This document shows, in pieces, positions 54,830-64,000 of a DNA stretch of 64,000 nt (its first letter is position 1; every line of letters begins with the position of its first letter). Source of the DNA: Pseudomonas sp. 21 (GTDB lineage: Bacteria > Pseudomonadota > Gammaproteobacteria > Pseudomonadales > Pseudomonadaceae); NCBI RefSeq assembly GCF_000955805.1, contig NZ_JYOA01000005.1:483736-547735 (forward strand). Reading direction: 5' to 3'. The notes beneath the pieces are model-generated. The model saw nothing but the letters and a program-made list of their open reading frames with translations, searched no databases and was not told the DNA's origin. The position numbers and the translations under genes are program-made.

Positions 54830-55729
54830 TCAGTTGGAGTCGAACACGCCCGAGGACAGGTAACGGTCGCCACGGTCGCAGATGATCGCCACCAGGGTCG
54901 CGTTTTCCAGTTCGCGCGACAGCCGCAGCATGGCCGCCACCGCACCACCGGAGGACACGCCACAGAAGATGCCCTCTTCACGGGCCAGGCGGCGCATCAC
55001 GTCCTCGGCTTCGCTCTGCTGCATGTCGACGACGCGGTCGACGCGGGTGGCGTCGAAGATCTTCGGCAGGTATTCCTGCGGCCAGCGGCGGATACCGGGG
55101 ATGGCCGAGCCTTCCATCGGCTGCAGGCCGACGATCTGCACGTTGGGGTTCTGCTCCTTGAGGTAGCGCGACACGCCCATGATGGTGCCGGTGGTGCCCA
55201 TGGAGCTGACGAAATGGGTGATCTCACCGCCGGTCTGCTGCCAGATTTCCGGGCCGGTGGAATGGTAGTGGGCGATCGGGTTGTCGCCGTTGGCGAACTG
55301 GTCGAGCACCTTGCCCTGGCCTTCGCGCGCCATCTGGTCGGCGAGGTCGCGGGCGCCTTCCATGCCCTGCTCCTTGGTCACCAGGATCAGCTCGGCGCCG
55401 TAGGCGGTCATGGCGGCCTTGCGCTCGGCGGTGGAGTTGTCGGGCATGATCAGGATCATGCGGTAGCCCTTGATCGCCGCCGCCATCGCCAGGGCGATGC
55501 CGGTGTTGCCGGAAGTGGCCTCGATCAGCGTGTCGCCGGGCTTGATGTCGCCGCGCAGTTCGGCACGGGTGATCATCGACAGCGCCGGGCGATCCTTCAC
55601 CGAACCCGCGGGGTTGTTACCCTCGAGTTTCACCAGCAGGGTGTTGGAAGTTTCCCCGGCCAGGCGCTGCAGGCGCACCAGCGGGGTATGGCCGACGCAA
55701 TCGGCGATAGTCGGGTACTGCACGGTCAT
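54830..55729 (-). CDS. cysM: Cysteine synthase B
   Basis: A 299-residue PLP-dependent O-acetylserine sulfhydrylase of the CysM class, which can use thiosulfate. The PLP lysine is in [13 protein letters not shown]; the substrate loop is [14 protein letters not shown] and the phosphate loop is [16 protein letters not shown]. CysM-specific features are the short length and C-terminus ([18 protein letters not shown]). It is the second cysteine synthase of the window (cysK at 24734) and precedes rlmD. Confidence 0.95.
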   Translation of the reverse strand: MTVQYPTIADCVGHTPLVRLQRLAGETSNTLLVKLEGNNPAGSVKDRPALSMITRAELRGDIKPGDTLIEATSGNTGIALAMAAAIKGYRMILIMPDNSTAERKAAMTAYGAELILVTKEQGMEGARDLADQMAREGQGKVLDQFANGDNPIAHYHSTGPEIWQQTGGEITHFVSSMGTTGTIMGVSRYLKEQNPNVQIVGLQPMEGSAIPGIRRWPQEYLPKIFDATRVDRVVDMQQSEAEDVMRRLAREEGIFCGVSSGGAVAAMLRLSRELENATLVAIICDRGDRYLSSGVFDSN

Positions 55730-55831
55730 GGAAGCACTCGGATCTGGAACAGGGCGCCCTATGATACCGGCAAAAGCCGCCCCGCCATACGAATCTTCCT
55801 AACAAGCCGTGTACAGGGGCCGGTGTCCGCC

Positions 55832-57178
55832 TCAGGCCGCCGTTGCATCCGGCAGGCGCAGGTGCACGCGCAGCCCCGCCTCGGCGCAGTCCGCCCAGAG
55901 TTCGCCGCCCTGCATGTGCAGCGAACTGCGGGCGATGCTCAGGCCCAGGCCGAAGCCTTCGCCGGTACGGGCATCGGAGAGCCGGGTGAAGGGCAGGAAG
56001 ATGCGCTCCAGGTCACTTTCCGCCACGCCGGGGCCATCGTCCTCCAGCCACAGGTGCCAACCACCGGACTCGCGCCGACCGCTCAGACGGATGCGACCGC
56101 TTTCCGGAGAATGGCGGATGGCGTTGCGCAGCAGGTTTTCCAGGGCCTGGGCCAGGCCGTTGAGATGGCCGCGCACGCGGCAGTCCGCCGGCACCTGATA
56201 AAGGAAGCGTTCGGTGCTCCAGCCCGCCTCGAAGCGTGCGTCGTCAACCAGCAGGTCCCACAGCGAACGCAGGTCGATCTCTTCCAGCTCCACGCGCGGG
56301 CGTTCGGTGTCCAGCCAGGCCAATTCCAGGGTGTCGGCGACCAGACGCTGCATCACCTCCACTTCCCGCTCGACACGCTGACGCAGCGCGGCTTCGCTGA
56401 TCGGGCTGTCGCCGGCCACCCGCAAGCGGCTGAGCGGCGTGCGCAGTTCGTGGGACAGGTCGCGCAGCAACTGGCGCTGCAGGCCGACATGGCCACGCAG
56501 ACGTTCGGCCATGTGGTCCAGCGCGCGCCCCAGCTCGCCGAGTTCGTCGCGGCGGGCGATCAGTTCCGGGCCGGCGACCGAGCCGAGGTTATCCGCCTGC
56601 AAGGCGTTGGCGTGTTCGCGCAGACGGCCGAGCGGGCGCACCAGTCGGCGATAGATCAGCCCGCAGAGCATCAGGGCCAGGATCGCCGGCACCAGCGCAT
56701 GACTGATGGACTGGCGCAGGAAGGTCAGGCCGCCGGGCAGGTAGCGCTGCGGCAGTTGCACCACCAGCCGGCCAGCGCCCGGCTCGTCCGGGAAGGGAAT
56801 GCCGATGTAGGGCAGGGTCACCGAGCGCGAGCTCACCGGCCAGTCCAGCCCGCGCTGGAAGGTCAGGTGCGCCACGTCCTCCATGGGCAGCGGCTGCGTG
56901 CCCAGCGACTGCAGACGTGCATCGACCACGACCATCCACACTGGCTCGCGCTGCTGCATCTGCGCCAGCCAGGCGTCGACGCCCGCCGCCCCGCCGGTAC
57001 GCCAGGCTTGCTGGGCCTCGTCGGCATAGCCGGCGAGCACCTGCCGCGCCGCGTCGGACAAGAAGTAGCTGTCGCGCTCCATCTGCTTGCCCCAGTTCCA
57101 GGACAGCCAGATCACCGACAGGCACAGCACCACGAGGGCGACGGCGAGCTTCCAGAACAGTGAGTGGCGGCCCGGCAT
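55832..57178 (-). CDS. Two-component sensor histidine kinase (PirS-like position)
   Basis: A 448-residue membrane sensor kinase. Helix 1 at LFWKLAVALVVLCLSVIWLSW; periplasmic segment of about 130 residues; helix 2 at ALVPAILALMLCGLIYRRLV; HAMP, dimerisation/phosphoacceptor His in LLRDLSHELRTPLSRLRV; ATPase motifs ENLLRNAIRHSP (N box), LEDDGPGVAESDLERIF and GEGFGLGLSIARSS. Coupled to the response regulator, whose stop is one base before its ATG. In P. aeruginosa the genes between gacS and cysM are pirR/pirS beside the enterobactin receptor pirA; no receptor gene lies here, so the ligand is uncertain. Confidence 0.9.
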   Translation of the reverse strand: MPGRHSLFWKLAVALVVLCLSVIWLSWNWGKQMERDSYFLSDAARQVLAGYADEAQQAWRTGGAAGVDAWLAQMQQREPVWMVVVDARLQSLGTQPLPMEDVAHLTFQRGLDWPVSSRSVTLPYIGIPFPDEPGAGRLVVQLPQRYLPGGLTFLRQSISHALVPAILALMLCGLIYRRLVRPLGRLREHANALQADNLGSVAGPELIARRDELGELGRALDHMAERLRGHVGLQRQLLRDLSHELRTPLSRLRVAGDSPISEAALRQRVEREVEVMQRLVADTLELAWLDTERPRVELEEIDLRSLWDLLVDDARFEAGWSTERFLYQVPADCRVRGHLNGLAQALENLLRNAIRHSPESGRIRLSGRRESGGWHLWLEDDGPGVAESDLERIFLPFTRLSDARTGEGFGLGLSIARSSLHMQGGELWADCAEAGLRVHLRLPDATAA

Positions 57179-57179
57179 G

Positions 57180-57896
57180 TCAGTCCTCGGCCTCGGCGAA
57201 CACGTAGCCCTTGCCCCAGACGGTGTGCAACTGGTGGCGAACGTAGCCGATAGCCTGCAGCTTGCGACGCAGGTGGCTGACGTGCATGTCCAGGCTGCGG
57301 TCGTGGGCGGTGAAGGCGCGGTGCAGCACGTGCTGATAAAGGAAGGGTTTGCTCAGGGTCTCGCCCTGGCTGCCGAGGAAGGTTTCCAGCAGGCGGTACT
57401 CGGTGCCGGTCAGCCCGGCCCACTGACCGTCGAGGCCGACGTCGTCCTTCTGCGGGTCCATTTGCAGCCCGGTCGGCGTAGGCAGGCTGTTCAGCGACTG
57501 GCTGCCACGCTCCAGCGCCACGCGGCGCAGCACTGCGTCCACGCGCACGCTCAGCTCGGCAAGGCTGAAAGGCTTGGGCAGGTAGTCGTCGGCGCCCTGG
57601 GAAAAGCCGGCAATGCGGTCCTGCTCGGCGCCCAGGGCCGACATCAGGATCACCGGCACCGCGCGCTCGCGGCGCAGGGTGCGGAGGATGTCCAGGCCAC
57701 CGGTGCCCGGCAGCATGATGTCCATCAGCACCAGGTCGTAGTCGCCGCCGCGTGCCTCGGCCAGGCCTTCGTCGCCGTCCTGGCACCAGGTGACCGCGAA
57801 GCCGCGCTCACTCAAGTGGGCGGACAGGTGGGCGCCCAGGGTCGGGTCATCCTCGATGGTCAACAGACGCGGGCCGGGCGAAGCAATGGCATTCAT
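57180..57896 (-). CDS. OmpR-family response regulator (PirR-like position)
   Basis: A 238-residue regulator. Receiver domain with the acidic pocket (LTIEDDPTLG), the phosphoacceptor Asp59 in YDLVLMDIMLPGTGGLD, and Lys in YLPKPFSLAEL. C-terminal OmpR-type winged helix: LTGTEYRLLETFLGSQGETLSK, MHVSHLRRKLQ and HTVWGKGYVFAE. First gene of the two-gene operon with the sensor kinase. Divergent from gacS with 127 bases between. Confidence 0.92.
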   Translation of the reverse strand: MNAIASPGPRLLTIEDDPTLGAHLSAHLSERGFAVTWCQDGDEGLAEARGGDYDLVLMDIMLPGTGGLDILRTLRRERAVPVILMSALGAEQDRIAGFSQGADDYLPKPFSLAELSVRVDAVLRRVALERGSQSLNSLPTPTGLQMDPQKDDVGLDGQWAGLTGTEYRLLETFLGSQGETLSKPFLYQHVLHRAFTAHDRSLDMHVSHLRRKLQAIGYVRHQLHTVWGKGYVFAEAED

Positions 57897-58023
57897 ATCA
57901 AATAAGAGTGATTAGCAATTGCGTGAAGTATTCACGATTCCGCGTCGTCTCGGCAAGGCAAAGGGCTTCCGACCCAGGTCCGAACCGCTACACTGCCGGG
58001 GATAAACGCATCGGAGGAAGCGC

Positions 58024-60795
<2,772 letters not shown>

Positions 60796-60811
60796 GGACG
60801 GAATCCAAGCG

Positions 60812-61801
60812 ATGCGCATCATCCTGTTCAGCAACCAGACCTACGACCGCGACAGCTTCCTCGCCGCCAACCACGGCCACGGCTTCGAACTGCACTTCCA
60901 GCAGACCCAGCTGCGCCTGGACACCGTCGCCCTGGCCATGGGCTTCGAGGTGGTCTGCCCCTTCGTCAACGACGACCTGTCGCGCCCGGTGCTGGAGCAC
61001 CTGGCGGCCGGCGGCACGAAACTGATCGCCCTGCGCTCGGCCGGCTACAACCATGTCGACCTGGCCGCCGCCCACATGCTGGGGCTGGCCGTGGTGCGCG
61101 TACCGGCCTATTCACCCCACGCAGTGGCCGAACATGGCGTAGGACTGGTCCTGGCTCTGTGCCGACACCTGCACCGCGCCTACAACCGTACCCGCGAAGG
61201 CGATTTCTCCCTGCATGGCCTGACCGGCTTCGACCTGCACGGACGCACTGTCGGGATCATCGGCAGCGGGCAGATCGGCGAAGTCTTCGCCCGCATCATG
61301 AGCGGCTTCGGCTGCCACATCCTGGCCTACGACCCTTACCCCAACCACGCCATCGAAACCCTGGGCGGGCGCTTCGTCGAGCTGGACGAGCTGCTCGCGC
61401 AGTCCGACATCATCAGCCTGCACTGCCCGCTCAACGAGGCAACCCGACACCTGATCAACGCCGACAGCCTGGAACGCATGAAACGCGGCGCCATGCTGAT
61501 CAACACCGGCCGCGGCGCGCTGGTGGATACCCCGGCGCTGATCGAGGCACTGAAAAGCGGCCAGCTTGGCTACCTGGGCCTGGACGTCTATGAAGAAGAA
61601 GCCGACATCTTCTTCGCCGACCGCTCCGACCAGCCACTGCAGGACGACGTACTGGCGCGCCTGCTGACCTTCCCCAACGTGATCATCACCGCGCACCAGG
61701 CCTTCCTGACCCGCGAGGCGCTGGCCGGAATCGCCCAGACCACCCTGGCCAACATCGCCGCCTGGCAGGCCGGCCATCCGGTCAACCTGGTGAAAAACTG
61801 A
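60812..61801 (+). CDS. ldhA: D-lactate dehydrogenase
   Basis: A 329-residue NAD-dependent fermentative D-lactate dehydrogenase reducing pyruvate to D-lactate. Residue blocks: LRSAGYNHVDLAAAHMLG, the nucleotide motif VGIIGSGQIGEVFARIM, HCPLNEATRHLINADSLERM, and the catalytic His in ITAHQAFLTREAL. ATG at 60812 lies 16 bases after the gacS stop. It follows gacS directly, as in P. aeruginosa PA0927-PA0928. Confidence 0.95.
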   Translation: MRIILFSNQTYDRDSFLAANHGHGFELHFQQTQLRLDTVALAMGFEVVCPFVNDDLSRPVLEHLAAGGTKLIALRSAGYNHVDLAAAHMLGLAVVRVPAYSPHAVAEHGVGLVLALCRHLHRAYNRTREGDFSLHGLTGFDLHGRTVGIIGSGQIGEVFARIMSGFGCHILAYDPYPNHAIETLGGRFVELDELLAQSDIISLHCPLNEATRHLINADSLERMKRGAMLINTGRGALVDTPALIEALKSGQLGYLGLDVYEEEADIFFADRSDQPLQDDVLARLLTFPNVIITAHQAFLTREALAGIAQTTLANIAAWQAGHPVNLVKN

Positions 61802-61863
61802 GCAGAAGGCGCTCGCATCCGCACGCCACGCGCCCTAGAATGCCGCGCTTTCCCGGAGGACCC

Positions 61864-62304
61864 ATGGCCCAGCACGATTTCCGCTACACCCTGCTCAACC
61901 CGCAATTCACCCTCAACGAGTGCCGCGCACTGACTCCGGGCCGCTACCAGGTCACCGGCATCGGTGGCTCGATCAAGGCCGGCGACACAATGCTGGTCAG
62001 CCTCAAGGGCAGCAAAAGCCTGAGCATGACGCTGGAAGTGGAAAAGGTCCGCCACCTGATCAACCCGCCGGGGCAGTGGATGGCCGTGGCCAAGGGCCCG
62101 GTGTTCCGTGAACTGGGCATCCACGAGTGGAAGGTCAACTGCGACGGCTGCGAAGCTACACTGGACTTCGAATTCGCCGTCGATGCCACCCTCGGCAAGG
62201 CTGCCCAGCAGCCCGCCGCCGAGCAGCGCATCGCCGAACTCGGATGGGCCAAGGTCGGCAACCGCCACCTCTGCCCGGATTGCCAGAGCAAGGAGACTGC
62301 ATGA
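61864..62304 (+). CDS. Small protein with C-terminal zinc-ribbon-like cysteines
   Basis: A 146-residue soluble protein. The N-terminal two thirds resemble a beta-rich domain (FRYTLLNPQFTLNECRALTPGRYQVTGIGGSIK; GDTMLVSLKGSKSLSMTLEVEKVRH). Four cysteines lie at the end: VNCDGCEATLDFEF and HLCPDCQSKE, two CxxC knuckles consistent with a zinc site. GGAGGA precedes the ATG at 61864. A P. aeruginosa gene of unknown function occupies this place next to ldhA (around PA0926). It overlaps the following lipoprotein by 4 bases. Confidence 0.8.
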   Translation: MAQHDFRYTLLNPQFTLNECRALTPGRYQVTGIGGSIKAGDTMLVSLKGSKSLSMTLEVEKVRHLINPPGQWMAVAKGPVFRELGIHEWKVNCDGCEATLDFEFAVDATLGKAAQQPAAEQRIAELGWAKVGNRHLCPDCQSKETA

Positions 62305-62699
62305 AAGCCCTGATCGCCAGCGCCTGCACCGTGCTGGCCCTGACCGGTTGCGCCAGCAAGCCGGTTCCCGAAGCGGAGCAGACCTACCGTGTGGAATGGG
62401 TTGGTGAACACCCGCTGATCGACTACACGCACATCAGCCTGACCCTGGACGGCAACGGCCGCGCCTACGGCAGCGCCGGCTGCAACCACTGGTTCGCCAG
62501 CTACAAGCTCGAAGGCGACCAGTTGACCTTCGGCCAGCCCGGCGCCACCCGCAAGCTGTGCGCCGACCTGGTGATGGAGCAGGAACAGCAGTTCCTCAAG
62601 ATGCTCGGCGAAGTGCAGCGCTGGGATATCACCGACGAAGGCGAGCTGCGCCTGTGGCCCGTCAGCGGCCGCGCCATGCGCCTGTGGCCGGAAGGCTGA
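62301..62699 (+). CDS. META-domain lipoprotein (HslJ-like)
   Basis: A 132-residue exported lipoprotein. Signal peptide MKALIASACTVLALTGC with lipobox LTGC, lipidated Cys17. The META domain shows SLTLDGNGRAYGSAGCNHWFASYKLEG and LTFGQPGATRKLCADLVMEQEQQFLKML, typical of HslJ-like proteins with a Gly-Ser-Ala-Gly-Cys-Asn core. HslJ has been linked to novobiocin resistance and heat shock in E. coli; function here is unknown. Start overlaps the previous stop by 4 bases (ATGA). Confidence 0.85.
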   Translation: MKALIASACTVLALTGCASKPVPEAEQTYRVEWVGEHPLIDYTHISLTLDGNGRAYGSAGCNHWFASYKLEGDQLTFGQPGATRKLCADLVMEQEQQFLKMLGEVQRWDITDEGELRLWPVSGRAMRLWPEG

Positions 62700-62714
62700 G
62701 TCTTTCTGCCAGGG

Positions 62715-63773
62715 CTAGAACAGCGTGAGCTGTTCGTGGGCGCCGCGCAGATCGACCAGGCGCACGCCCACGCCGATCAGCCGCACCGCCTTGTTGCCGC
62801 GCAGGAAGGCCTGCCCCAGCAGTAGCCGGTAGCTTTCCAGGTCCCGCGCGGCGCCCGCCTGTTCCAGGGTGGTCTGGGTGAAGTCGTGGAACTTCAGCTT
62901 GATGAACGGCTTGCCCGGTCGATAGCTGGTGTCCAGGCGCGTCATGCGCCGTTCCAGCTCACCCAGCAACGACGGCAATTCCTCCTGGCAGGCCGCCAGG
63001 TCCGGCAGGTCCTGGTCGAAGGTGTTCTCCACGCTGATCGACTGGCGGCGGCTATCCACCTGTACCGGACGGTCATCGACGCCCCGCGACAAGCCCCAGA
63101 GCCGTTCGCCGAAACTACCGAACTCCTTGGCCAGCTGGATGCGCGACCAGTCGCGCAGGTCCGCGCAGGTGCGAATCCCCAGGCGCGCCAGCTTCTCCGC
63201 GGTGACCTTGCCCACGCCATGCAGCTTCTTTACCGGCAGTTCGGCAACGAAACCGTCCACCTCGTCGGGCGTGACCACGAACAGGCCGTTGGGCTTGCGC
63301 CAGTCACTGGCAATCTTGGCGATGAACTTGTTCGGCGCCACCCCGGCGGACACCGTGATGTGCAGGGTTTCCCACACGCGCTGGCGAATCTCCTGGGCGA
63401 TCCGCGTGGCGCTGCCGCCGCAGCGCTCGCTGTCGCTGACGTCGAGGTAAGCCTCGTCCAGGGACAGCGGTTCGATCTGGTCGGTGTAGTCGCGGAAGAT
63501 CGCGTGGATGTCCCGCGAAGTCTCGCGATAGACGTCCATGCGCGGGCGCACGATGGTGAGGTCAGGGCACAGCTTCACTGCCGTGCGCATGGCCATGGCC
63601 GAATGCAGCCCGTAGGCGCGCGCCTCGTAGTTGCAGGTCGCGACCACCCCACGCTTGTCCGGCGATCCGCCCACGGCCAGCGGCTTGCCCGCCAGGCTGG
63701 GGTCGTCGCGCATCTCGATGGCGGCATAGAAGCAGTCGCAATCGATGTGGATGATCTTTCTCTGCCGAGTCAC
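62715..63773 (-). CDS. dinB: DNA polymerase IV
   Basis: A 352-residue Y-family translesion polymerase. The catalytic Asp11 is in IIHIDCDCFYAAIEM and Asp106/Glu107 in SLDEAYLDVS. C-terminal domains include HGVGKVTAEKLARLG (HhH) and the beta-clamp motif QLTLF at the extreme C-terminus. I use the GTG at 63773 because the family starts just before RKIIHIDCD; an ATG at 63830 would add 19 residues with no family similarity. The length (352) is near the usual 349-351 for Pseudomonas DinB. Confidence 0.92.
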   Translation of the reverse strand: MTRQRKIIHIDCDCFYAAIEMRDDPSLAGKPLAVGGSPDKRGVVATCNYEARAYGLHSAMAMRTAVKLCPDLTIVRPRMDVYRETSRDIHAIFRDYTDQIEPLSLDEAYLDVSDSERCGGSATRIAQEIRQRVWETLHITVSAGVAPNKFIAKIASDWRKPNGLFVVTPDEVDGFVAELPVKKLHGVGKVTAEKLARLGIRTCADLRDWSRIQLAKEFGSFGERLWGLSRGVDDRPVQVDSRRQSISVENTFDQDLPDLAACQEELPSLLGELERRMTRLDTSYRPGKPFIKLKFHDFTQTTLEQAGAARDLESYRLLLGQAFLRGNKAVRLIGVGVRLVDLRGAHEQLTLF

Positions 63774-63908
63774 GAAGAAGGCGCCTGCATCACCATTGGA
63801 AGCCGCCCGAAAAGGCGGGGGAAAACCCATCCATGGTAATGCAAAACACCGCCGCTTCGGTTATCCACAGCCAGGAAAATCCTGCCCCCGAACCACCGCC
63901 CGGCTGCC

Positions 63909-63986
63909 CTTCTCCGCAGCTAAATATTTGATAGAAAATCACTTTTTCCCGTTTTTCGTTGACACGCAGGCCCAACGGCGTAGAAT
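63909..63986 (+). promoter_or_regulatory. Strong sigma-70 promoter at the right edge
   Basis: TTGACA (63959-63964) and TAGAAT (63981-63986) are separated by 16 bases; the -35 is perfect and the -10 has 5 of 6 matches. An AT-rich tract (63919-63957, including TAAATATTTGATAGAAAATC and a T-run) lies just upstream, as in UP elements, and the start region is GC-rich, as in stringently controlled stable-RNA promoters. The gene it drives lies beyond the window; a tRNA or rRNA gene is a reasonable guess only. Confidence 0.6.
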
Positions 63987-64000
63987 GGCCGGCGCGGGAT

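Overview
The window is GC-rich, densely coded bacterial chromosome from a Pseudomonas of the P. aeruginosa group, perhaps near P. nitroreducens, P. citronellolis or P. knackmussii. The evidence is gene content: gbuA/gbuR, a PA1414/SicX-type locus, aphA, gacS-ldhA, relA-mazG, cysM-rlmD, aceK, lpxO and dinB. Six interspersed inverted repeats share the arm GTAGGAGCGAGCTTGCTCGC, which fits Pseudomonas REP elements. From memory, blocks match several separate parts of the PAO1 map (about PA1408-1422, PA2709-2711, PA1376-1377, PA1304-1307, PA1288-1299 and PA0923-0936), so this is core genome in rearranged order. I see no prophage, plasmid, IS, integron, CRISPR array, rRNA or tRNA.

Layout. 1-2.6 kb: a YjaB-like acetyltransferase and an ABC-F ATPase broken by one in-frame amber codon. 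2.5-10.5 kb: guanidino-compound catabolism (gbuR-tapT divergent from gbuA, an NTF2-like protein, two transporters and a TPP decarboxylase). 10.5-15.4 kb: repeats, an MBL-fold hydrolase, the SicX-type small RNA locus with an Anr-box candidate, a DMT exporter, and a polyamine pair (aphA plus a PotF-type binding protein). 15.6-24.7 kb: MscS channel, methyltransferase, lipoprotein, DUF3079, AraC regulator, MoxR/VWA pair, and a small membrane protein/XRE operon. 24.7-30.2 kb: cysK, a second PotF-type binding protein, two DMT exporters and a YhhY-like acetyltransferase. 30.4-37.6 kb: aceK, DUF2937, glutamine amidotransferase, HIT protein, oligopeptidase B, a CPCC protein and a YcgN-type protein. 37.8-45.0 kb: nitroreductase, 2-hydroxyacid dehydrogenase, ycgL, rnd, SMP-30-like protein, acyltransferase, sulfurtransferase, Sel1 protein. 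45.1-50.1 kb: a lysozyme-like small protein, FadL porin, a MarR / thioredoxin-like / Rof redox module, DUF2058, lpxO. 50.2-64 kb: mazG, relA, rlmD, cysM, a two-component system, gacS, ldhA, two small genes, dinB, and an outward promoter at the right edge.

Themes: polyamine and guanidino metabolism (gbuA, TPP decarboxylase, aphA, two solute-binding proteins without permeases); global control (gacS, relA, SicX, probable Anr input); and sulfur/redox functions (cysK, cysM, sulfurtransferase, the MarR-thioredoxin-Rof module). The best leads are the SicX-type locus, the MarR/thioredoxin/Rof module, the amber codon inside the ABC-F signature motif, and a lysozyme-like small protein that appears to have Gln where a catalytic Glu is expected.
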